A stretch of 64,000 nucleotides of DNA. Source: Pseudomonadota bacterium (lineage in GTDB: Bacteria; Myxococcota_A; Bradymonadia; Bradymonadales; GCA-2716585). The notes beneath the pieces are model-generated. The model searched no databases and had not been told where the DNA came from. It saw only the letters and a program-made list of their open reading frames with translations. Made by a program: the position numbers and the translations under genes. Each line of letters begins with the position of its first letter. Within the stretch, counting starts at the first letter, position 1. Below, in pieces: positions 23,796 through 31,295 of the stretch. The stretch spans positions 37,601-101,600 of the forward strand of contig SYOX01000333.1 of NCBI GenBank assembly GCA_005804885.1. The letters run 5' to 3'.

Positions 23796-25232
23796 CTACC
23801 CCTTGTACATGGTGGTGACGGGGGCCTCATCGAAGAAGCGGCCCGGATCGACGCCGACGGCGTCAGCCAGCGTGGACAGGATCCCCTGGGAGTGGAAGAC
23901 CTCCTCGCGGTTCAGGGCGGCCATCGTCGTCGGGTCGGTGCGCCCGAACATCTTGCCGCCCGGGATGGCCCCGCCGAGGAAGGGGATCGCCTGGTGTCGG
24001 CTGCCGTTGAGCCCCTGGTGATCGGAGCCCTGGGCGCTGTTGTAGCCCGTCAGCCGCTCGGTGTTGTCCCGCGAGAACTCGCTGAGCACCGTCACGATCG
24101 TGTGGTCCCAGAAGGTCCCCCCCTCCGGGTGCGGCAGCCTCGGCAGCACGTGGATGAGCGCCGCGAGCTGTCGGCCCAGATCCTGGGCCAGGGGCGGGAA
24201 GTCCACCATCTCGTTGCTGTGCGTGTCGTAGCCGCCAACCCCGACGGCCACCGCCGGGCTGCCGAGCTGGAGCATGCGCACCGCCAGCGCCACCTGCGCC
24301 CCCCACGGCCCCGCCCCGAAGGCCTCCCGCATCATCTGGTTCGTCCCCAGCTCCCGATCCACCGCGCCGTCCTCCAGGAGGTTGAGCATCGGCAGCCCCA
24401 GGATGTCCCGGAAGCGACCCTTGTTCGCCTTGCTGTCGAGGTAGAGCGACACCCGCGCGGCGTTGTCCAGCGCGAGCCTCTGGCTGAAGCGCTGGTCGAG
24501 CTTCTGGCCGAGCTGCTGGCTCCAGTCCGCCTGAGGGATCTGGAAGGACCTGATCCCCCGGCGCTGGAAGTCCTGCGGGCCGTTGAAGAAGAGCGCACGG
24601 AAGAGGCCGTCCTGGCCCGTGGCCTCCCCGTAGAGCCGCGCGCCGCCCCCGATGACCACCGGCGGGAAGGCCTCGAAGCGCTTCTGCCCTTCGTACATCG
24701 GGTGGAACTTGGAGATCTGGGCCAGAAAGCCCATCCGGCCGTCAAAGCGCCCCGTCGTCATGCGCTGCCTGGCCGTCTGGTGGTTCGCGTCGCTGGTCTC
24801 CTCGAAGGGCTGGTGGTCGACCGTCCCGAGCACCGTCACCTTGTCCGAGACCGCCGGCAGCGGCCTGAGCACCTCCCCTTGCCCCCAGCTCGGCAGCGCG
24901 ATCGGCGCGTTGTCCAGCACCGCGCCCACGTCCCACTCCGTGCCCCGCGCCCCCGGCTGCGTCGGGCGGCCCTCGCCGTCCACGTGCGGGTTCCACTGCA
25001 AGGACAGGTTGGCGTTGAAGATCGCGGGGCTCCGCATGCCCCCGTCCGCGTACAGGATCAGCATGTGCTTCGCTGAAGCGTGGTGCTCCGAGATCGCCGC
25101 CCAGCTCGCGCGCGGGGTCCAGATCCACGGCGCCGCCGTGCCCGCCGCCGCCACGCCGATGCCCGCCGCCGCCGCCTTGATGAACCCTCGCCGGTTCAAG
25201 CCTTTGCGGCCCATGTCTTTGTTATTGCTCAT
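23796..25232 (-). CDS. Tat-exported DUF1501 protein
   Basis: A 478-aa protein with a twin-arginine signal (NRRGFIKAAAAGIG, Arg14-Arg15) followed by AAAGTAAPWIW. The body matches DUF1501, a sulfatase/alkaline-phosphatase-like family: HMLILYADGGMRSPA near the N-terminus, VGGYDTHSNE in the middle, and TVLSEFSRDNTERLTGYN then GSDHQGLNGSRHQAIPFLGG near the end, supplying candidate metal ligands. Members are secreted and often paired with DUF1549/DUF1553 proteins; their reaction is not established. ATG 25232 is chosen because GGAG lies about 10 nt upstream; a TTG at 25241 is in frame. Export by Tat implies folding with a cofactor before transport to the periplasm. Confidence 0.88.
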   Translation of the reverse strand: MSNNKDMGRKGLNRRGFIKAAAAGIGVAAAGTAAPWIWTPRASWAAISEHHASAKHMLILYADGGMRSPAIFNANLSLQWNPHVDGEGRPTQPGARGTEWDVGAVLDNAPIALPSWGQGEVLRPLPAVSDKVTVLGTVDHQPFEETSDANHQTARQRMTTGRFDGRMGFLAQISKFHPMYEGQKRFEAFPPVVIGGGARLYGEATGQDGLFRALFFNGPQDFQRRGIRSFQIPQADWSQQLGQKLDQRFSQRLALDNAARVSLYLDSKANKGRFRDILGLPMLNLLEDGAVDRELGTNQMMREAFGAGPWGAQVALAVRMLQLGSPAVAVGVGGYDTHSNEMVDFPPLAQDLGRQLAALIHVLPRLPHPEGGTFWDHTIVTVLSEFSRDNTERLTGYNSAQGSDHQGLNGSRHQAIPFLGGAIPGGKMFGRTDPTTMAALNREEVFHSQGILSTLADAVGVDPGRFFDEAPVTTMYKG

Positions 25233-25289
25233 GATTTTCAATCTCCGTCTGAGGCCCCCGCGCGTCGGCGCGATCCGGGCCGCGGTGCG

Positions 25290-26993
25290 TCAGTAATGGA
25301 GGAACTCGGCCCCGGCCACCAGCGTCGTGCAGAGCTGCGCGGGGATCGTGCGGGGATCGCACTGGCCCGCGTCCAGGCAGGGCTGCGTCAGCGCGATGAA
25401 CTCATCGATCTCGTCTTCATCGGGCTCCCTGCTGTAGAAGGCGCGCACCTGGTGCGTGTAGAGCGCCCGCCGGCTGGCCTCCGAGCCGTCCGAGTTGAAG
25501 TCCTCGCCGAAGGCCCCGCCCGGCACGATCCCGGTCGACTCAGGCAGGTTGCACAGGAACTGGAGCACCGCCTCCTGATCCAGCGCGTGGATCACGCCCG
25601 TGCCCGTAAAGCGGTAGGCCTCCAGTCGATCCGGGCAGCCGCCCAGCGCCCGCGCCACCGCCGTGTAGGTCATGTCCGGCTCTCCCGTCTCGACGTTGCC
25701 GATCGGGTAGGCGTGCGGCGCGAAGGTCTCCCGGTTGAGCGTCGGGTTGAAGCCACCGCGAACGTAGGGGAAGCGGTGATCGCAGCGCCCGAAGTCCCGC
25801 TGGACCGTCTGCATGATCGAGTCGAGCCAGGGCTCCACCTCCATCAGCTTGACCCGGCTGAAGCGCCAGGGCGCCGCCTGCCCCGTCGCCTCGTCCACCT
25901 CACCCTCAGGAGCCTCCGTCCGCTGCAGATACAGGCTGCTGGTCAGGATCTCCCGCTCCAGCGCCCGCACGCTCAGCTGCCCCTCGCCCTCGAAGAAGTC
26001 CAGCAGCGCCGATCGCACCTCCGGCAGCGCCCGCGAGGCCTCCCAGCCCAGCAGCCGGTTCATCGCCTCGACCACCGCGTGCTCGCGATAGAAGGGCAGG
26101 CTCGTGATCACATAGCCCGGCGTGCGCAGCACCTCCCACTCCTCCTCCGTCAGATCCTCGGCGCGGATAAAGTTCACAAAGTCGTTCTGGTTCGCGGGGT
26201 TGCGCAGCGGCAGCGTCACCGTGTGGTCGCCGTAGAGCCCGCTGTGGCACAAAAGCTCGTCCAGCGGCGCCTGGCAGAAGACCGGGTAGACCCGCGTCTC
26301 GAGGTACTCAAAGTAATAGTCCGTGTCGAACTCCTGCAGCGGTATCCACATCATCCACAGGCCCACCATGTCCTCGCGCTCGACCCGGTGCGCGTCGCGC
26401 CCCAGGAAGACCTGGAAGGCCTTGGCCACCCTCGACTCGCCGAAGAAGCGCCCGCTCCAGGCCGGCCCGCTGACCGCCTCGATCCCGAAGCTCTCGTAAT
26501 CGATGTCGCCCTGGTAGAGCTGCCCCACGAGCGCGTCGAGCTTCTCGATGTGGCGGTAGTGGGTGAAGAAGTCGTTGTACTCGAAATGGTCCGCCCAGCG
26601 GCGTTGGGCCAGATCGATGTAGGCCGGCTGGTCCATGAAGTAATCGACCATCTGCGCGGGCGTCTTGCCCAGGCAGTGCGCCTGCACCTCCGACCAGCTC
26701 GGGGTCCGGCCCCTGAGATCGATGGACAGCCGCCGACAGATCGCCGCCGAGGTGGCGAAGCGCGGCTCCAGGCCCTGCCCCTGGACTCGCTCGCACAGGG
26801 CAGCGTCGGCGACGTTGTCGAAGTCAAGCTGCTCGCAGATCGCCTGCTCGCGCACCTCGGGCTCGTCCTCGACGACAGGCGCTGGCGCCTGTTCTTCTTG
26901 CGCGCACCCCGCTCCGAAGGTCACCAGGAGCGCCGTCAGGGCCATCCTGCGCCCCGAGGACGCCGCGTAGGCCCGCTGTCCTGTTTCTTTCAT
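25290..26993 (-). CDS. DUF1549/DUF1553-like lipoprotein
   Basis: A 567-aa lipoprotein (signal ending LLVTFGAGC). The segment CRRLSIDLRGRTPSWSEVQ and the following helical region match the beginning of the DUF1549 domain (usual pattern RRLSLDLTGLPPT..E). The C-terminus CTTLVAGAEFLHY matches the usual DUF1553/DUF1588 ending. The middle part is divergent and rich in aromatic residues. Such proteins are usually followed by a DUF1501 gene, exactly as here (48-nt gap), and are thought to work together on an extracellular substrate; no reaction is proven. ATG 26993 gives the signal peptide; the frame upstream to 27068 adds a Gly/Ser stretch with no coding appearance. First gene of a four-gene minus-strand operon. 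Confidence 0.78.
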   Translation of the reverse strand: MKETGQRAYAASSGRRMALTALLVTFGAGCAQEEQAPAPVVEDEPEVREQAICEQLDFDNVADAALCERVQGQGLEPRFATSAAICRRLSIDLRGRTPSWSEVQAHCLGKTPAQMVDYFMDQPAYIDLAQRRWADHFEYNDFFTHYRHIEKLDALVGQLYQGDIDYESFGIEAVSGPAWSGRFFGESRVAKAFQVFLGRDAHRVEREDMVGLWMMWIPLQEFDTDYYFEYLETRVYPVFCQAPLDELLCHSGLYGDHTVTLPLRNPANQNDFVNFIRAEDLTEEEWEVLRTPGYVITSLPFYREHAVVEAMNRLLGWEASRALPEVRSALLDFFEGEGQLSVRALEREILTSSLYLQRTEAPEGEVDEATGQAAPWRFSRVKLMEVEPWLDSIMQTVQRDFGRCDHRFPYVRGGFNPTLNRETFAPHAYPIGNVETGEPDMTYTAVARALGGCPDRLEAYRFTGTGVIHALDQEAVLQFLCNLPESTGIVPGGAFGEDFNSDGSEASRRALYTHQVRAFYSREPDEDEIDEFIALTQPCLDAGQCDPRTIPAQLCTTLVAGAEFLHY

Positions 26994-27233
26994 GGTTGTC
27001 ACCCGCGTTGCGCTGCGGCGCCAGGCGCCGCCTTGTCCTTGAGAGAGGGACGAGCCTCCAGGCGTCAATGTTAAGGCGGCGAGCCGCCCACGCCCGATTT
27101 TTCACCGCGCGGTCCCTTGAGGCAAGATCGCCGACTCCGTGCCGAGCGCCCCCTGGCCAGATCGGGGCGTTTCTGGAGGTGTTCTGCGCAGATGGGCGTC
27201 CTGGGGTCGGGGCTGCGGGAGCCCCTGGCGGGC

Positions 27234-28979
27234 TCAATGGCCGGTGGCCCCATCGTGAACCATAGAGGAAGGCGTCGAGGGCGTCGAGGCGGCGGTGCTG
27301 GGGGGCATGAAGGGGGCGGTCAGGATGCAGGCGAGGCCAGCGGCGGCGCAGAAGAGGCCGCCGGTGTAGCCGGCGAAGAGGGGCAGGAACATGAGGGCGG
27401 GGCCGGGCAGGGGCGCGTCGATGGCGAAGCCCCACAGGAGCCAGAAGAGGGGCGCGACGGCGGCGTGGAGCAGGGCGGCGTAGGTGGCGTGGAAGAGGCG
27501 TGCGGGGGTCTTGATCTCGGGGTCGACCTTGCGCAGGAGGGAGGCCTGGAGGGCGAAGGAGGCGGCCAGGCCGAGGGCGAAGCAGAGGCCGATCTCGACG
27601 GCGATCTGCCCGTAGGAGGCGATGGCGGAGAAGGAGAAGGGCCTGCCGAGGGCGCCGAGGTAGAGGGCCGCGGTGGTGAGGCCGGCGACGGGGGCGACGG
27701 CGATGGGGGCCATCTTGAAGCCGCGCAGGCCGCCGATGACGAGGAGGACGAGCAGGGGGACGACGATCAGGGCGACGAGGGGCGTGCGCGCGACGCGGTG
27801 GTCGCGGTGGATCTCGCCCAGGGTGCGCTCGCGGGCCTCGATCAGGGTTTCCAGGGAGGCGCTCTGGTCGACGACGGTCGCGGCGGAGACGTCGTTGCCG
27901 ACGACCTCGCCGCTCCAGCGCACGCTGGTCCAGGCGGCGTGGACGTCCTCAAGCCAGCGGCGCTCGTAGGCGGCGCGGTGGTCGCGCCACTCGGCGCGGC
28001 GGGCGTCGAGGTGTGCGGCGTCGAAGAGGGTCGGGTCGAGGGCGGCCTCGACGGGTGGGAGGGAGAGGTCGCGGGGCAGCTCGATCCCGAGCAGGAGGGC
28101 GATGGTGGGGGCGATCTGGCCGAGGTCGCCGACGTCGCCGGAGGCGGGTCCGGGCTTGATCCCCTTGCCGGCCATCAGCAGCGGGACGAGCCGGACGACG
28201 GGCTCGCCGCCGCCGTGGCCGCCGTCGTCCATGTGTCCGTGGTCGGCGGTGATGATGAGGGTCTGGCGCTGGAGGTCGATCTCCTTGAAGAGTTTCTTCA
28301 AGCGGGCGTCGAGGGCCTGGGCGACCTGGGCGTACTGTGGGGAGGCGCCGCCGTGGTCGTGGCCGACGCGATCCATCTCGATGAGGTGGATGACGAGGAG
28401 GTCGGAGGGCAGGGCGAGCATCTGGTGGATGAGGGCGTCGACCTCCTGGGGTTGGTCCCAGGCGTGGGTGGTGCGCCAGGGGTTGAAGTCGTCGGCGTAG
28501 TTCTGGCCCCAGAAGTCGAGGTTGCCGGCGCCGCGGACCTTGAGGCCGGCGTCGCGGGCGCGGCGCATGAAGGTGTCGACGCGGACGGGGCTGGCGAAGC
28601 CGTTGGTGCGGATGCCGGTGCGCCAGGGTTCGGCGCCGGAGGCCATGGAGGCGTAGGAGGGGCGCGAGAGGCTGGGGATGGGGGCCTGCGCGCTCAGGAA
28701 GGGCCATCGCAGGCCGAGGTCGGCCAGAGCGGGCATCTGCCGGGCGGTGTCGTCGCGCAGGCCGTCGAGGACGACGAGGACGACGCGGTCCGGGCGGTCG
28801 GCGGGGCGAGCGCGGGGAGGTGTGACGGGGTGACGATCGGGGTGGAGGGCGCCGAGGGGCTGGTCGGTGTTGGCGGCGCGGACGTACTTGAGGATCATCA
28901 GGCCCTGGAGCGCGGCCAGCGCGACGAGCGCGAGGCCGATCAGGGCGCGTGCGAGCTTCTGGGAGGTGTGGGTGGGCAT
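27234..28979 (-). CDS. Alkaline-phosphatase-family membrane enzyme (GPI-EtNP-transferase-like)
   Basis: A 581-aa inner-membrane protein. One N-terminal transmembrane helix is followed by a periplasmic-type catalytic domain with metal and nucleophile motifs: VVLVVLDGLRDDTARQMP, then PSLSRPSYASMASG carrying the likely Ser/Thr nucleophile, EMDRVGHDHGG, and ITADHGHMDDGGHGG. After about residue 390 come several transmembrane helices (ARTPLVALIVVPLLVLLVIG, GLTTAALYLGALG, and more to the end). This order (catalytic domain then membrane domain) matches the eukaryotic GPI ethanolamine-phosphate transferases PIG-N/PIG-O and bacterial homologs of unknown substrate. It probably transfers or hydrolyses a phosphodiester head group on an envelope lipid or glycan. 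It is 22 nt downstream of the propeller lipoprotein gene. Confidence 0.82.
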   Translation of the reverse strand: MPTHTSQKLARALIGLALVALAALQGLMILKYVRAANTDQPLGALHPDRHPVTPPRARPADRPDRVVLVVLDGLRDDTARQMPALADLGLRWPFLSAQAPIPSLSRPSYASMASGAEPWRTGIRTNGFASPVRVDTFMRRARDAGLKVRGAGNLDFWGQNYADDFNPWRTTHAWDQPQEVDALIHQMLALPSDLLVIHLIEMDRVGHDHGGASPQYAQVAQALDARLKKLFKEIDLQRQTLIITADHGHMDDGGHGGGEPVVRLVPLLMAGKGIKPGPASGDVGDLGQIAPTIALLLGIELPRDLSLPPVEAALDPTLFDAAHLDARRAEWRDHRAAYERRWLEDVHAAWTSVRWSGEVVGNDVSAATVVDQSASLETLIEARERTLGEIHRDHRVARTPLVALIVVPLLVLLVIGGLRGFKMAPIAVAPVAGLTTAALYLGALGRPFSFSAIASYGQIAVEIGLCFALGLAASFALQASLLRKVDPEIKTPARLFHATYAALLHAAVAPLFWLLWGFAIDAPLPGPALMFLPLFAGYTGGLFCAAAGLACILTAPFMPPSTAASTPSTPSSMVHDGATGH

Positions 28980-29001
28980 GGGCGTGCGCGGGGCTCCTGG
29001 G

Positions 29002-30405
29002 TCACCGGATCGGGTGTGCTTCGAGGTGGGGGGCGGGCTCGCCGCGGGTGACGACGTAGAGGCCGCGGCCTTCGGTGGCGATGCTGGTCCAGCTCAGGAG
29101 GGCCTTGTCGAAGGATCTGGACCAGAGCCGTGCGCCGGTGCGGGTGTCGACGATCATGGCGAAGCGGGTGCCGGCGAAGAAGGTTGCGCCGAGGTCGGTG
29201 AGCTCGTGCTGGAGGCGAAAGAACTCGCGGGAGGGGGTTTGCAGGGACCAGGCGGGTGAGAAGTCTCGGGGGTCGCGGGCCTGGATTTCGAGCATCTGCA
29301 TGGCGACGCCGTCGCGGTGGCCCTGGGAGATGACGATGGAGCCGGGCGAGAGGTTGGAGATGTGGTTGGGTCGGACGCCGTGGGCGGCGCGCAGGTCGCC
29401 GGGGCGGACGGAGGCCAGCTCTTCGATGCCCTGGAGGTCGGCTTCGAGGGCCTCGTCGCTGGGCTCGGGCTTGCCGTCGAGGGCCTTGAAGAGGATCTGT
29501 CCGGTGGCGGGGTCGACGCCCCAGAGGGCGCCGCGTTCGAGGTGGCCGACGACGGCGCCGCCGATGACGTGGATGTTGTAGGTCTGGGTCTTGATGGGCA
29601 GGCGCCAGATGGCCTCCATGGCGGCGAAGGGCGGTCGGGGCTGGTCGCCGCCTTCGACGTCGAGCTTGACGGCGGCGAGCTGGATGGCGTTGATCTGGCC
29701 GACGGCGTCTATCTGGCCGACGGCGTCTATCGTGCCGACGGCGTCTATCGTGCCGACGGCGTCTATCTGGCCGACGGCGCCGCTGGCGGCGGTGTCCAGG
29801 ACGACGAGGGCCAGCGCGCCGAGCCCTGGGGCGCGGGTCAGGCCGACGAGGCGGTGGTCGGGGACGCTGAGGCCGCGTTGCCATTGGCCGTCGTGGGCGT
29901 CGAGGGTGACGAGGGTGTCGCGGTTGAGGCTGGTCAGGACGGCGCCGTGGCCGATGAAGGTCTCGTTGATGCTGCGGCCGCCGGGGTCGAAGGTCCAGGC
30001 GATCTGGCCGGTGTCGGCCTCCAGGCCGATCATCTGCTGGTTGTTCTGGTAGACGATCCGGTCGCCGTCGAGGTGGACCTTGTCGTAGACGAAGCCCGAG
30101 GGCACGGGGATGATCCGCTCCCACCGGAGGGCGCCGCCCTCGGGGTCGTGGCAGCGCAGGGCTCGGGAGGCTTGCTCGGCGTCCATGCCCGTGGACCAGG
30201 CGAAGAGCAGCACGCAGCCCTCGGTGACCTGGACGCTCCAGCCGTCGTAGCCCTCGGGCAGCTCGGCGCTCCAGCCCCCGTCGATGGGGTCGCCGACGCG
30301 CTCGGCCAGGGACATGTCGGGCGAGAGGCCCCGGCAGGCGGTCAGCGCGGCGAGCGAGGCTGCGGCGGCGATGATCGTCCAGAGCGGGCGTGCTGGTGGG
30401 GTCAT
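29002..30405 (-). CDS. PQQ-type beta-propeller lipoprotein
   Basis: A 467-aa lipoprotein (lipobox LTAC) containing repeated blades of the PQQ/BamB kind: GLEADTGQIAWTFDPGGRSI, TLVTLDAHDGQWQRG, GVDPATGQILFKALDGKPE and VDTRTGARLWSRSFDKALLS. Such propellers bind partners rather than cofactors when the PQQ pocket residues are absent, as seems the case here. Residues about 210-238 are a run of VGQIDA/VGTIDA hexapeptides from an 18-bp minisatellite, presumably an extended loop. BamB, the closest well-known relative, is an outer-membrane assembly lipoprotein, but nothing in the context links this gene to that role. The transferase-like gene follows after 22 nt, so the two are probably co-transcribed. 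Confidence 0.78.
   Translation of the reverse strand: MTPPARPLWTIIAAAASLAALTACRGLSPDMSLAERVGDPIDGGWSAELPEGYDGWSVQVTEGCVLLFAWSTGMDAEQASRALRCHDPEGGALRWERIIPVPSGFVYDKVHLDGDRIVYQNNQQMIGLEADTGQIAWTFDPGGRSINETFIGHGAVLTSLNRDTLVTLDAHDGQWQRGLSVPDHRLVGLTRAPGLGALALVVLDTAASGAVGQIDAVGTIDAVGTIDAVGQIDAVGQINAIQLAAVKLDVEGGDQPRPPFAAMEAIWRLPIKTQTYNIHVIGGAVVGHLERGALWGVDPATGQILFKALDGKPEPSDEALEADLQGIEELASVRPGDLRAAHGVRPNHISNLSPGSIVISQGHRDGVAMQMLEIQARDPRDFSPAWSLQTPSREFFRLQHELTDLGATFFAGTRFAMIVDTRTGARLWSRSFDKALLSWTSIATEGRGLYVVTRGEPAPHLEAHPIR
29698..29779. repeat. 18-bp minisatellite inside the propeller gene
   Basis: Four full units GCCGACGGCGTCTATCTG/CGT (29698-29769) plus partial units on each side give five VGQIDA or VGTIDA hexapeptides on the minus strand. 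Unit length is a multiple of three, so copy-number change would keep the frame. Confidence 0.85.
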
Positions 30406-30584
30406 GGGCTCTCCCTGTCGCCTCGGTATCGAGGGGCTGCCAGCGGGCGTGAACCCGGAGCCGGGGGTCGCGCATTCCTGGCGGCGCCCTTGCCCAAGGG
30501 GTGCGCGATTCGTTATCCTCCACCCGAGCGGGGGATGTCCAACCCGAGGTTCATGATTTCAGGTCGCACCCGGTGAGACGAGAT

Positions 30585-31256
30585 ATGGAAGTGTGGCGCC
30601 CATCTGTCTTTTTGCTCGCGTCGCTTATCGCGCTGTCTGCGATCTCCTGCGCCGAGGAGCTCTTGCCGACCGAGCCGGAGGGGGCCTACCTGATCTGGAG
30701 GCAGGCGCTGCTCGAAGGGAACGCCGACGTGGCCTACGACCACCTCGACGAGCAGACCCGCGCGGTCTTCGAGGAGCGGGTCGAGGTGCTCAACGTCATG
30801 TCCGAGGACATCCTGCGCTACCTGCCGCGGACCGATCAGCGGCTCGCCCGGCAGCAGACCGGCGCGGTGTTGCTCAAGGAGAAGGGGATCGAGGACGGCC
30901 GGGGGCTCTTCAAGGTGCTCTTCAAGCCCGAGGCGATGAAGGTCACCCCCGAGATCGAGGTCGGCACCGAGGTCAGCTCCGTGGAGATCAACGAGACCGG
31001 CGACGAGGCCGCGATCGTGGTCTACGCCGGCCAGCAGTTCTTGCTGCGCAAGGAGGAGGACGGGATCTGGCGCATCACCTCATGGCGCACCCTGAGCCTT
31101 GAGCGGACACAATGGATACTTGACAACCGCGACGCTCTGGAGCAGACCGTGCAGGATCTCATCAATGAAGAAAAAGAAGAGATGGATGCGGTCATCAAAT
31201 ATCTGCTCGACGAAGAGGCAAGGCGACGAAAGGCCGCCGAAGAGCAGAAGAAGTAG
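30585..31256 (+). CDS. Lipoprotein with NTF2-like domain
   Basis: A 223-aa lipoprotein starting at ATG 30585 (signal ending ALSAISC). The N-terminal half of the mature protein has the helix pattern of NTF2/DUF4878-like domains (GAYLIWRQALLEGNADVAYDHLDE). A beta-sheet follows (VSSVEINETGDEAAIVVYAG, FLLRKEEDGIWRITSW). The last 45 residues are a Glu/Lys/Arg-rich helix (INEEKEEMDAVIKYLLDEEA) that may be a coiled coil. NTF2-like domains in lipoproteins often bind ligands or partners rather than catalyse. The stop lies 39 nt before the kinase-WD40 start, so the two genes are probably one transcript. No enzymatic residues were recognised. Confidence 0.72.
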   Translation: MEVWRPSVFLLASLIALSAISCAEELLPTEPEGAYLIWRQALLEGNADVAYDHLDEQTRAVFEERVEVLNVMSEDILRYLPRTDQRLARQQTGAVLLKEKGIEDGRGLFKVLFKPEAMKVTPEIEVGTEVSSVEINETGDEAAIVVYAGQQFLLRKEEDGIWRITSWRTLSLERTQWILDNRDALEQTVQDLINEEKEEMDAVIKYLLDEEARRRKAAEEQKK

Positions 31257-31295
31257 CGCCGCCCGCTCTCTCGCCCGACCAGGGGCAGCGGAAGT

